DNA of 64,000 nucleotides from Streptomyces coryli (GTDB lineage: Bacteria > Actinomycetota > Actinomycetes > Streptomycetales > Streptomycetaceae), in the NCBI RefSeq assembly GCF_011044975.1, contig NZ_JAAKZV010000018.1, positions 1 to 64,000 of the forward strand, read 5' to 3'. Made by a program: the position numbers and the translations under genes. The notes under the pieces are model-generated. The model had not been told where the DNA came from. It saw nothing but the letters and a program-made list of their open reading frames with translations, and made no database searches. Of this stretch, positions 9,079 through 16,638 are shown piece after piece. Position 1 is the first letter of the stretch. Every line of letters starts with the position of its first letter.

Positions 9079-10086
9079 TCAGCTGGGGACGGCGAAGAGA
9101 TGCGTCATCGCCGAGGTGTGGTTGGGGGTGTCGCCGGACTGGCCGGTGGAGTCGGTGAGCCCGGACGCCGCGCCGCCGACCGAGCCGATGTCGCCGCCGG
9201 TGTGGGTGGTCGTCACCTGGGCGTGCACCTTGTCGCAGCCGGGGGCCAGCGTCACGATCGTGTAGAGCGGGATGGCGGCGTGGTTCACGCCGCGGGGCAC
9301 CGACTCCGTCGTGGTCGCGGCGGGGGCGCTCCCGCAGCCCGTACCGCCCGACGTGGTGGCGGTGAGCGTGAACTTGGCCGCGGAGTAGTTGGCGGTGCAC
9401 GGCTCCGTGCCCGCGCAGCGGTGGTACTCCACGTCGGCGATGACGGCGAGCTTGGAGTAGCCCGGCGGCAGGGTGCGGTCGAGGACCGGCGCGGTGGTGG
9501 TGCCGGTGACCGGGAGGTTGCCCTCGGGGAGGGACTTCTGCAGGGCGAGGCCGCTCGCGTCCTCGCCGACCGAGGTGTCGGCGAAGCGCAGATTGCCCGA
9601 GACGGTCTCCTTGGCCACGTAGGCGGAGGTCGACGCGGTGCGCAGGTAGAGCGTGCAGTTCAGGGTGCCTGAACTGGTCGCGGAGACCAGGAAGCGGGTG
9701 ATGATGTTGATGTCCCGGTGGGCCGGGTCGCCGGTCGACGGGAGTACGTTCTCGCCCATCACGACGTTCGAGCTGCCGGCGCCCGAGCAGCGGACCTCGT
9801 TGTCGACGAGGTTGACCTGGTCGGCGGCGTAGGCGCGCAACTCCGAGTACACGTAGGCCGTCTGGCCCGCGGTCACGGTGGTGCTGATGGTCGCCATCGG
9901 GACGACCTTCTGGGTCGCGGGCGTCCCCACCGGAGGCGCCTTCGGGATGTCCATGATCACGGTCGGGCCGAAGTCCTGCGAGGTGGCGGCGTCGGCCGTG
10001 CCGGTGCCCATCAGGACGCCGGCGAACGCGGCGAGGGCGGCGGTCGAGGCCACCACGAGCCGTCTGAACCGGGCGTGCGTTTTCAT
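9079..10086 (-). CDS. Secreted six-cysteine protein A (unknown family)
   Basis: 335 residues; ATG with GGAGG upstream. Signal peptide with a basic start (MKTHARFRRLVV) and an ADA cleavage motif. The mature part is rich in Thr, Ser and Val like a beta-sandwich protein, and has six Cys (in NEVRCSG, LNCTL, YHRC, TEPC, GTGCGS, APGCDK) that match the number and order of Cys in the neighbouring protein at 10109-11071. I do not recognise a family. Being second in the operon with two propellers and a deacetylase suggests an extracellular binding role for the same substrate. Confidence 0.75.
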   Translation of the reverse strand: MKTHARFRRLVVASTAALAAFAGVLMGTGTADAATSQDFGPTVIMDIPKAPPVGTPATQKVVPMATISTTVTAGQTAYVYSELRAYAADQVNLVDNEVRCSGAGSSNVVMGENVLPSTGDPAHRDINIITRFLVSATSSGTLNCTLYLRTASTSAYVAKETVSGNLRFADTSVGEDASGLALQKSLPEGNLPVTGTTTAPVLDRTLPPGYSKLAVIADVEYHRCAGTEPCTANYSAAKFTLTATTSGGTGCGSAPAATTTESVPRGVNHAAIPLYTIVTLAPGCDKVHAQVTTTHTGGDIGSVGGAASGLTDSTGQSGDTPNHTSAMTHLFAVPS

Positions 10087-10108
10087 GATTCCTCCGGGAG
10101 TCTCCGAT

Positions 10109-11071
10109 TTACGGAACGAACACCGCACCCACGCTCTGGTTATTGGCCTCGATCTTGAAGGAGTTGAAGTCCGCGTTCGCCGTGGTCCGGGTGTACGAGA
10201 CGAAGTCGCGCGAGCCGCAGGACGTGTCGACGGGGACGTCGGTCAGCCAGGTGTTGATGCGGTAGTGATGCACGGTGGTGGTGACGGTGGTCCCGGCCAG
10301 CGGACCGTTGGTGGTGGTGCGGCAGACCGAGCCGTCGGCCTTGAGCTGGTTGAGCACCAGCTGCGTGCCTACGTAGGACCGGGTGCCGTCCATCCGGGCG
10401 CCCAGGGACCGTGAGCAGAGGCCCTTGTCGGGGCCGTAGCAGACGGTGATGCTGACATCCCCGATCGCCTGGACCTTCGTCGCCGAGGTAGGCGCGGTGA
10501 AGGAGACGGGGTTCGCGTTCACCGAGCTGTTGACCAGTTGGCTGGTGCTGAAGGTCTGCTGGACGGCGGCGATGTCGTCGTTGACGTCCTGCAGATACGA
10601 GGCCGCCAGCACCGTGATCGCCCCGGCGGCGTCGGCGGCGTGGTTGACGAACTGCGCGTACACGGAGCAGGTCAGCGCCGTGTCGGCGGGCGCGGTGACG
10701 AAGCCGCGGGTGAGCATGGCGGTGCGGGTGTTCGCGAGCACGTTCTGGCCGCTGACCAGTTGGGCGTGGTTCGTGGTCTCGCCGGGCCGCCGGCAGTAGA
10801 TCATGTGCGAGACCTCGGTGACCTGCGCCGCGTCGTCCACGTGCAGCTTGCTGCTCAGATAGCGGGTCGACCCCGCCGGCACCGTGACCTGGCCGCCCAG
10901 GGAGCGGGTGGTCTTGGCGCCGGACGGGGTGCTGGACGGGTCGCTCGCGTAGCGGCCGGGCGCCGAGATCGGCACGGCGGCTGCGGCCCGGGCGTCGCCC
11001 GGCGCCATCGACATCGATACGGCAAGTGCCAGCGCACCAGCCAGTGAAGCCCTGATCAGTGCCGTCCTCAT
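10109..11071 (-). CDS. Secreted six-cysteine protein B (paralogue of A)
   Basis: 320 residues, first gene of the secreted-protein operon. I chose the ATG at 11071 (GGGAG seven bases upstream) over a GTG at 11095 that would abut the operator. The signal peptide MRTALIRASLAGALALAVS ends in an ARA motif. The mature protein shares with protein A an AGST-YLSSKL block, a GQNVL block, a following TRGFV...LTCSVY block, and six similarly spaced Cys, so three disulfides are likely. Operator copy 2 lies 26 bases upstream and would control all five genes. Function unknown. Confidence 0.75.
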   Translation of the reverse strand: MRTALIRASLAGALALAVSMSMAPGDARAAAAVPISAPGRYASDPSSTPSGAKTTRSLGGQVTVPAGSTRYLSSKLHVDDAAQVTEVSHMIYCRRPGETTNHAQLVSGQNVLANTRTAMLTRGFVTAPADTALTCSVYAQFVNHAADAAGAITVLAASYLQDVNDDIAAVQQTFSTSQLVNSSVNANPVSFTAPTSATKVQAIGDVSITVCYGPDKGLCSRSLGARMDGTRSYVGTQLVLNQLKADGSVCRTTTNGPLAGTTVTTTVHHYRINTWLTDVPVDTSCGSRDFVSYTRTTANADFNSFKIEANNQSVGAVFVP

Positions 11072-11096
11072 GTGGGCGCTCCCAGCGTCTTCCACT

Positions 11097-11116
11097 ATTA
11101 CGGACCGGACCGTAAT
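11097..11116. promoter_or_regulatory. Operator copy 2 (ATTACGG-ACCGGA-CCGTAAT)
   Basis: Twenty-base palindrome with perfect seven-base arms, 26 bases upstream of the first gene of the secreted-protein operon. It belongs to the six-copy set of the island. Confidence 0.85.
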
Positions 11117-11172
11117 TCCGAAAGAAAATAGGGTGGCCGGGGGATCACGTCAAGGGAGGCGGGAGACGGGCT

Positions 11173-12156
11173 TCAGCGCGTGAGGCGCGGGAGCACGTCC
11201 TTGCCGAAGGTCTCGATCGCGCGCAGGGCGTCGGCCTGCGGCATGCCCGGCGGCTGGATGCGCAGGATGACGCCGTCCGCGCCCATGTCCGCGTAGCCGC
11301 CGAGGCGTTCGGCGCACTCGTCCGGCGAGCCGATCACGCCGCGGGCCTCGATGTCGTCCCACTGCTGGGCATAGCGCGCGGCGTCCGCCGACGTGCGCTT
11401 CCAGTCGCCGTACGCGTCGTAGAGCCCGCGCAGCGGCTCCTCCAGGGCCTTACGGGCGTCCTGCGAGGTCGGGGCGGCGTACCCCTCGCGGCAGACGATC
11501 ACCTCGGCGCCGAGGGTGTCGGGGCCGCGCTCGTAGCCGCGGTACTCGGCGATCTTCTCGGGAAGTTCGGCGTCGAGCTCGTTGAACGAGGTCGTCCAGC
11601 CGTCGCACATTCGCGCCGTGCGGGCGAGGGCGGCGGAGACCCGGCCGCCGTTCCAGATCCGCGGGCGCGGGGACTGGGCCGGGCGGGGCGAGAGGAAGGC
11701 GTCGGTGAGCGTGGTGAAGCGGCCTTCGTGGCTGACCGACTCCTCGGTCCACAGCCGCTTGACCAGGTCGAGGCACTCCGTGAAGCGGGCGACGCGGTCG
11801 CGCGGCTCGGTGCCGTACAGCGCGAACTCCTCCGGGCGGTAGCCCAGCACGAAGCCGGCCGTGAGGCGGCCGCCGGAGAGCACGTCGATGTGGGCGAGGG
11901 TCTCGGCCAGCCAGGCCGGGTGGTAGACCGGGGCGATCAGCCCGGCCGTCGCCAGGCCGATGCGGTCGGTGTGGGCCGCCAGCCAGGTGAGCGAGGTCAG
12001 CGCCTCGTGGTAGCCGGGGCGGTGCAGGTGGCGCTCGCCGAGCACCACCCAGTCGAAGCCCGCCTCCTCCGCCAGCCTGGCCTGCTCCACCGCGTCGGCC
12101 AGCTGGGGTCGGTCGGACTGGTCGGCGTAGAGGTTCACATACAGGCCGAGTCGCAT
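11173..12156 (-). CDS. LLM-class (luciferase-like) flavin-dependent oxidoreductase
   Basis: 327 residues, ATG with GAAAGG upstream. A TIM-barrel of the bacterial luciferase family: N-terminal strand MRLGLYVNLYAD, then VVLGERHLHRPGYHE, the SGGRLTAGFVLGYRPEEF flavin/F420-binding block, and the later IWNGGRVSAALARTARMCDGW. Members oxidise or reduce small organic substrates with FMN or F420. It is transcribed away from the lyase gene at 12259, with operator copy 3 in the 102-base gap, so it belongs to the island regulon. Substrate unknown. A second, separate LLM protein lies at 23922-24839. Confidence 0.85.
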   Translation of the reverse strand: MRLGLYVNLYADQSDRPQLADAVEQARLAEEAGFDWVVLGERHLHRPGYHEALTSLTWLAAHTDRIGLATAGLIAPVYHPAWLAETLAHIDVLSGGRLTAGFVLGYRPEEFALYGTEPRDRVARFTECLDLVKRLWTEESVSHEGRFTTLTDAFLSPRPAQSPRPRIWNGGRVSAALARTARMCDGWTTSFNELDAELPEKIAEYRGYERGPDTLGAEVIVCREGYAAPTSQDARKALEEPLRGLYDAYGDWKRTSADAARYAQQWDDIEARGVIGSPDECAERLGGYADMGADGVILRIQPPGMPQADALRAIETFGKDVLPRLTR

Positions 12157-12174
12157 GTGGTGGGCGCCTTTCTC

Positions 12175-12194
12175 TTTACGGTCCGGGCCGAAAA
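12175..12194. promoter_or_regulatory. Operator copy 3 (TTTACGG-TCCGGG-CCGAAAA)
   Basis: Palindromic 20-mer in the divergent gap between the LLM oxidoreductase (19 bases from its start) and the DapA-like lyase (65 bases from its start). It can control both promoters. Confidence 0.75.
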
Positions 12195-12258
12195 GGCTAG
12201 CGTGCGGGGGGCAGTTGAGGAAGAGCCTTTGGGCGGAGATCGGAAAAGGGACGGGCGC

Positions 12259-13236
12259 ATGGCACAGGAACTGATCAGCCGGCTGCGCGGCACGACGCTG
12301 CCCGCGGTGCTCACGCCGATGCGCGCGGACGGCGCCGTCGACTTCGACGCCCTCGACGCGTACGCGGCCGCCCTCGCGGCCAAGCCCATCGGCGGCGTGG
12401 CGGTATGGGCGCACACCGGCCGCGGCCTGTACCTGAGCGAGAGCGACCGGGCCACGGTGTTGCGCGCCTGGCGGGCGGCGACCACCCGCCCGGTGATCGC
12501 CGGCGTCGGGGTGCCGCGGGACGCGCGGCCGTCCGCGGACTCCGCCGAGTCCGCCATCGAGGAGTCGGTCGAGGCCACGGTGCGGATGGCGGTGTCCGCG
12601 GCGGCGCTGGGCGCGGACGCTGTGATGGTCTACCCGCTCGCCTCCTTCACCGCGCTCGCCGACGGCCACGAGCGCGCGGTCGCGCTGCACGAGCGGGTCG
12701 CCGCCGAGAGCGGACTGCCGGTGCTGGGCTTCTATCTGCACGGCGAGGCGGGCGGCTACGCGTACCCGCCCGAGCTCATCCACGACCTGCTCACCCTCCC
12801 GAGCGCCCTCGGCGTCAAACTCGCCACCCTGGACCGGGCCATGGCCTGCCAGGACGCGATCCGCGCCGCGGAGCCCACCGGGCGCCTCGTCGTGACCGGC
12901 GAGGACCGGATGTTCGGCCCGTCGCTGATGTGGGGCGCCGACACCGCGCTGGTCGGCATCGCGGCGGCGCAGGTGGAGCTGACGACGGCGGTGCTGGACG
13001 CCTGGACGGCACGCGACGACACCGGCTTCGCACGAGCGTCGAACCGCCTGGACCGCTTCGCGGAGGCCACCTTCTACGCCCCGATCGAGGGCTATGTGCA
13101 GCGGATGCTGTGGGCGGCGGTGTGGGAGGGCCTGATCCCGGAGGCGGCGGCGCACGACCCGTACGGCCCGCGCCCCGCGGCGGGGGAGCGGCAGCGGGTG
13201 GTGGACGTACTGGAGGAGCTGGCGAAGGAGGCGTGA
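12259..13236 (+). CDS. DapA/NanA-family class I aldolase/lyase with altered substrate loop
   Basis: 325 residues. A (beta/alpha)8 barrel of the dihydrodipicolinate synthase/N-acetylneuraminate lyase superfamily. The Schiff-base Lys is K187 in GVKLATLD and the catalytic Tyr is probably Y159 in LGFYLHG. The usual GTTGE loop for the substrate carboxylate is replaced by AHTGRGLYLSE, so the substrate is unlikely to be a standard pyruvate-derived acid as in DapA. It is divergent from the LLM oxidoreductase and shares operator copy 3. A cleaving role late in the island's pathway is plausible. It is distinct from the hydroxyproline-pathway lyase at 43854-44774. Confidence 0.8.
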   Translation: MAQELISRLRGTTLPAVLTPMRADGAVDFDALDAYAAALAAKPIGGVAVWAHTGRGLYLSESDRATVLRAWRAATTRPVIAGVGVPRDARPSADSAESAIEESVEATVRMAVSAAALGADAVMVYPLASFTALADGHERAVALHERVAAESGLPVLGFYLHGEAGGYAYPPELIHDLLTLPSALGVKLATLDRAMACQDAIRAAEPTGRLVVTGEDRMFGPSLMWGADTALVGIAAAQVELTTAVLDAWTARDDTGFARASNRLDRFAEATFYAPIEGYVQRMLWAAVWEGLIPEAAAHDPYGPRPAAGERQRVVDVLEELAKEA

Positions 13237-13253
13237 GGGGTGGCCTCCCGGGG

Positions 13254-13715
13254 TCAGTCCAGGCAGAATTCGTTGCCCTCGGGGTCGGTCATCCAGATGT
13301 GCCCCGCGCCCAGCGGCGGCTCCGGCTCGTAGCGCCGGACCCGCTTCGCGCCCAGGGCGACGAGGCGGTCGCACTCGGCCTCCAGCGCCGCCATCCGCTC
13401 CTCGCCCTGCAGGCCGGGGGCGGCGCGGACGTCGAGGTGTACGCGGTTCTTGGCGGTCTTGTCCTCCGGGACCTGCTGGAAGAACAGCCGCGGGCCCTGG
13501 CCTTCCGGGTCCTCGACGGCCGAGCGGGTGTTGCGCCGGCCCTCGGGGACGCCCATCTTGGCGAGGAAGTCGTTCCAGGCGGCCAGCGGGTCGGCGCCCT
13601 CGGGCAGGTCGACGCCGGGCGGCCCTGGGATGACGTAATCCAGCGCATCGCGCCAGAATCTCGACAGGGCCGCCGGGTCGTGGGCGTCGAAGGTGATCTG
13701 GACGTGGCGGCTCAT
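13254..13715 (-). CDS. VOC (glyoxalase/bleomycin-resistance fold) family protein
   Basis: 153 residues. Two beta-alpha-beta-beta-beta units: first HVQITFDAHDPAALSRFW, second ending in GAGHIWMTDPEGNEFCLD, which matches the common C-terminal metal-site segment of actinobacterial VOC proteins. Typical of small cytoplasmic proteins often annotated glyoxalase. It is convergent with the lyase gene (17 bases) and has no operator copy upstream, so it is probably not part of the island regulon. No substrate can be inferred. Confidence 0.85.
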   Translation of the reverse strand: MSRHVQITFDAHDPAALSRFWRDALDYVIPGPPGVDLPEGADPLAAWNDFLAKMGVPEGRRNTRSAVEDPEGQGPRLFFQQVPEDKTAKNRVHLDVRAAPGLQGEERMAALEAECDRLVALGAKRVRRYEPEPPLGAGHIWMTDPEGNEFCLD

Positions 13716-13789
13716 CGGATGCTCCGTTCGCAGCGGGTTTCTGGCCTGGTCTCAGCCTGCCACCGTTTGCGGACAGTCCCGGTCCTCGT

Positions 13790-14530
13790 TCACTCCGACA
13801 CGGGCAGCCCGAACAACTCCGCCGCGTTCCGCCACAGCACCCGCTCCAGCTCCGCCGGCGTGAAGTCCGCGTCCCGGACCACGCCCAGCGCCACGCACGG
13901 GTCGACCAGCGTCGAGTCCGTGCCGAAGAGCAGCCGCTCCACCGGGACTCCGGCCTTACGGGCGTACGCCACCCGCCCGGCGTCAGCGACCGTGCGGCAG
14001 TGCTCCAGATACAGCTGATCGCAGTCCGCCGCCGCGTGCGCCGCCTCCTGCCAGGCGTCGCCGCCCGCGTGGCCGACGATGATCCGCAGCCGCGGCAGGT
14101 CCGCGAGCAGGCCTGGCAGCAGCGCCACATCGGTGCCCCACGTGTGCAGCAGCAGCGGCACCCCCGCCTCGTCGAGCATGGCGAAGGCCTCGCGCATCTG
14201 CGGTGAGCCGATCGCCCGGCCCGGGTAGGTGGTGTGGATCTTCGCCCCGACGAAGCGTCCCGTGTCCAGGCAGCGCCGCAGGTCCGCCGCGCTCTCCTCG
14301 ATCCGGTTCGGGTTGACCACCGCGTAGCCACGCAGCCGCGGCTCGCCGGCCAGCACCTCGCGCAGCGCCGCGTTGCCGCCCACCGCGTCGTACGTCACCG
14401 CCTCCGAGGCCGACACCACCTGCAGGTCGATGCCGTAGCGGTCCATCAGCTCGAGATTCAGCCGGGCCCCGGCCACGTCCATGTGGAACGGCCACGGGCC
14501 CCAGTGCGCGTGCACATCGATGATCGGCAT
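13790..14530 (-). CDS. Amidohydrolase family 2 (TIM-barrel metal hydrolase)
   Basis: 246 residues. The start (MPIIDVHAHWGPW) carries the HxH metal motif at residues 7-9; a His lies in LLLHTWG, another in IIVGHAGG, and the terminal Asp in LLFGTDS, completing the mononuclear metal site of the Amidohydro_2 family (gamma-resorcylate/ACMS decarboxylase and lactonase relatives). Members hydrolyse or decarboxylate small cyclic substrates. Its ATG overlaps the stop of the upstream gene (TGATG), so it is translationally coupled as third gene of the 16397-to-13790 operon behind the DegT aminotransferase. The C-terminal VLWRNAAELFGL is the usual end of the family. Confidence 0.88.
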   Translation of the reverse strand: MPIIDVHAHWGPWPFHMDVAGARLNLELMDRYGIDLQVVSASEAVTYDAVGGNAALREVLAGEPRLRGYAVVNPNRIEESAADLRRCLDTGRFVGAKIHTTYPGRAIGSPQMREAFAMLDEAGVPLLLHTWGTDVALLPGLLADLPRLRIIVGHAGGDAWQEAAHAAADCDQLYLEHCRTVADAGRVAYARKAGVPVERLLFGTDSTLVDPCVALGVVRDADFTPAELERVLWRNAAELFGLPVSE

Positions 14531-15276
14531 CAGGCGAGCAGCTCCTCGACGTTGCCGCCCGCGATCGCCGCGCGGTCGGCCGCGGAGATACGGGCGTAGC
14601 GCAGCCGCAGCGTCTGCGGCGAGATGTCCATGAAGGGCGTACGGGATCCGAAGACCAGGTGCCGCGCGCCCACGCTCTCCACCACGCGCTCCACCGAGTC
14701 GGGTGCGGAGAGCATCCGCGTCGTCGCGCGGAAGCCCGGCTCGCGGCGGGCGAGCAGCAGGAAGTCGGCGAGGAAGTAGGCGTGCAGGTCGAGGAAGACC
14801 ACCTGCGCGCCGCGGTCCGCCAGCGCCGGGCCGTAACGGCGCACATCGCCGTCGTGCAGCAGCACCAGGCCGCGCGCGACGGCCAGCTCGACGACGTGCC
14901 GGTAGCCGGGGGAGTCGGGCTCCGGAGCGCCCTGTTCCGCCGTGAACAGCCGCAGGAAGCGCACCCCCGCGGCCGCGAGCGCGTCGAGCTGCGGCTCGGC
15001 GGCGAGGGCGTCGCGCAGGTCGACGGTGCCGACGGGGAGCAGGTCCGGGTGGCCGGCGAGGTCCTTGAGCGTCTGCGCGTTGCCCGCGGCCGCGTCGAAG
15101 AGGGCGCCGCGGGTGGAGAGGGCGAGGCCGCGCTCGACGGGGGAGTGGGCCAGGCGGTCGCGGACGGCAGCGAGGTCCAGGTCGTACGGGTGGCGGGGCC
15201 AGGGGCCGTAGAGGACGTCGACGTCGAAGCGGACGTGCTCCTCGGGGCTCGGTGTGAGCCACGGGTAGGCGGTCAT
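14530..15276 (-). CDS. Amidohydrolase-fold protein, possibly catalytically altered
   Basis: 248 residues, starting at an ATG that overlaps the DegT stop codon (ATGA). Overall it resembles an Amidohydro_2 protein (VRFDVDVLYGPWPRHPYDLD start, a VLLHDGD strand, VVFLDLHAYF, HLVFGSRTPFMD and a C-terminal AAIAGGNVEELLA). However, the N-terminal HxH motif is replaced by DVDVLYGP, and the terminal Asp motif reads FGSRTPF instead of FGTD. The metal site therefore seems degenerate. It may be a regulatory or structural partner of the intact paralogue encoded immediately downstream, or an enzyme with different chemistry. Confidence 0.75.
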   Translation of the reverse strand: MTAYPWLTPSPEEHVRFDVDVLYGPWPRHPYDLDLAAVRDRLAHSPVERGLALSTRGALFDAAAGNAQTLKDLAGHPDLLPVGTVDLRDALAAEPQLDALAAAGVRFLRLFTAEQGAPEPDSPGYRHVVELAVARGLVLLHDGDVRRYGPALADRGAQVVFLDLHAYFLADFLLLARREPGFRATTRMLSAPDSVERVVESVGARHLVFGSRTPFMDISPQTLRLRYARISAADRAAIAGGNVEELLA

Positions 15277-16397
15277 GCGGCGTGCACCCGGCGGATCGCC
15301 TCGGCGATGTCCGCCACGTCGTCGGGGGTGTAGGCCTCGTTCCAGGGCAGGACCAGCAGCGTCCGGTCGATCAGCCGCTCGGCCTGCGGGCAGAGCCCGT
15401 CCGGGTAGCCGCTGAAGACCGGGTTCGCGTACAGCGGCCGCTCCAGATAGCCCGGCATGGCGGGTACGCCCTCGGCGGCGAGGCCCTTCGCCCAGCGGGC
15501 GTTGTCGTCGACCAGGAGCGGGAAGAGCCACCACGCGTGGCCGTCGGGGCGCGGCGGCAGGGTCACGCCGTCCAGGTCGGCCAGGGCGGCGGCGAGCTGT
15601 TCGGCGCGCTCACGCCGCACCCGGACCACCTCGGCGACCTTGCCGAGCTGCGCCCGCGCCACCGCCGCGGCGAGCTCGGTGATCCGGTAGTTCAGGCCGG
15701 GCTCGCGGTGGATACGGCCCTCGGTGCGGTCCCAGCCCTTGTCGGCGAAGAGCCGCATCCGGCGGGCGAGTTCGGGGTCGTCCGTGATGGCGAGGCCGCC
15801 GTCGCCCGCGGTGATGTGCTTGTACTGCTGCAGCGAGAAGCAGGCGATGTCGCCCGTGGTGCCGAGGAGCCGGCCGTCCCCGTCCTCGCCCAGCCACGCC
15901 TGCGCGCAGTCCTCGATGAGCAGCAGCCCATGCGCGTCGCAGATCTGCCGCAGCCGGGCGGTGTCCGCGGCGCCGCCGAAGAGGTGCACGGCGATGACGG
16001 CGCGGGTGCGTGGGGTGATCGCCGCCTCGACGGCCTCCGGGTCGAGATTGCCGTCCTCCGCCCGTACGTCGGCGAAGACCACCCGGCCACCCTGAGCCAG
16101 CACCGGGCCGACCGTGCCGAAGTCCGAGATGGGGGTGGTGATGACCTCGTCGCCGGGGCCGATCCGGGCGGCGGCGACGGCCAGGTGCAGCGCGGCGGTG
16201 CCGGAGCTGCACGCCACCGCGGCCTGCCGCCCGTAGAGCTGCGCCATCTCCTCCTCCAGCGCCCGGCCCTCCCCGCCGAACGTGCTGCACAGCACGCCGG
16301 AGTCGAGCACCCGGAGCACGGCCGCGCGCTCCTCGGCGCCGATCGTCCGGCCTCCGGGTTCGAGCACCGTGGGCAGTGGCGTGTCCCGTACGGGCAT
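15273..16397 (-). CDS. DegT/DnrJ/EryC1/StrS-family PLP sugar aminotransferase
   Basis: 374 residues, ATG with AGAGG upstream. Fold type I PLP enzyme: cofactor phosphate site ACSSGTAALH (63-71), Asp in LLIEDCAQAW (163), and Schiff-base Lys193 in SLQQYKHITAGDGG, the family signature. Members transaminate keto-sugars or keto-cyclitols with Glu or Gln; some act in the reverse, catabolic direction. As first gene of a three-gene operon with two amidohydrolase-fold proteins, and under operator copy 4, a catabolic role on an amino sugar or aminocyclitol is plausible. No nucleotide-sugar synthesis genes lie nearby, which argues against antibiotic or LPS sugar biosynthesis. Confidence 0.88.
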   Translation of the reverse strand: MPVRDTPLPTVLEPGGRTIGAEERAAVLRVLDSGVLCSTFGGEGRALEEEMAQLYGRQAAVACSSGTAALHLAVAAARIGPGDEVITTPISDFGTVGPVLAQGGRVVFADVRAEDGNLDPEAVEAAITPRTRAVIAVHLFGGAADTARLRQICDAHGLLLIEDCAQAWLGEDGDGRLLGTTGDIACFSLQQYKHITAGDGGLAITDDPELARRMRLFADKGWDRTEGRIHREPGLNYRITELAAAVARAQLGKVAEVVRVRRERAEQLAAALADLDGVTLPPRPDGHAWWLFPLLVDDNARWAKGLAAEGVPAMPGYLERPLYANPVFSGYPDGLCPQAERLIDRTLLVLPWNEAYTPDDVADIAEAIRRVHAA

Positions 16398-16424
16398 GGC
16401 GGCAGGTCCTCTCGACGCGGCGCG

Positions 16425-16444
16425 ATTATGGCCTGGACCGAAAA
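16425..16444. promoter_or_regulatory. Operator copy 4 (ATTATGG-CCTGGA-CCGAAAA)
   Basis: Weaker member of the 20-bp palindrome set, 28 bases upstream of the DegT gene in the 241-base divergent region shared with the enolase-superfamily gene. Confidence 0.7.
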
Positions 16445-16566
16445 GTAAGCGCCGTGGTTGCGGACCGTCAAGGTCTCGATCGCCCGTCTCTCGCGTCTCA
16501 GCTGCCCAAACCCCGCTTCTTCGCGCCGAGATGAGCATCCGGCCCTTGTTACCGCAGGTTCCGCCA

Positions 16567-16586
16567 GTTACGGTCTAGGCCGTAAC
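16567..16586. promoter_or_regulatory. Operator copy 5 (GTTACGG-TCTAGG-CCGTAAC)
   Basis: Perfect seven-base arms (GTTACGG/CCGTAAC), 52 bases upstream of the TTG of the enolase-superfamily gene. Together with copy 4 it gives each divergent promoter its own site; centres are about 142 bases apart. Confidence 0.85.
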
Positions 16587-16638
16587 TAGGTCATCGGGCC
16601 GGGCTATGCACCCCCGGCCGCAGTGTCAGGAGCCGCGC

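Noticed and set aside
6083-9265. A 1060-codon open frame on the plus strand
   Set aside because: It lies opposite the CE7 and propeller genes; its product is Arg/His/Val-rich nonsense typical of frames opposite high-GC coding sequence, and the minus-strand products have signal peptides and clear domains.
10100-10125. TTTACGGAACGAACACC as a further island operator
   Set aside because: Only the left half matches; it is inside the end of the six-Cys protein B gene and lacks the CCGWAA arm.
12157-14331. Upstream extension of the LLM oxidoreductase frame to 14331
   Set aside because: It would run through operator copy 3 and antisense to the lyase gene. The family start MRLGLYVNLYAD at 12156 has its own ribosome site.
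15273-16397. DegT gene as part of an aminosugar antibiotic cluster
   Set aside because: No nucleotidyltransferase, dehydratase or glycosyltransferase genes are nearby; the context is uptake and degradation.
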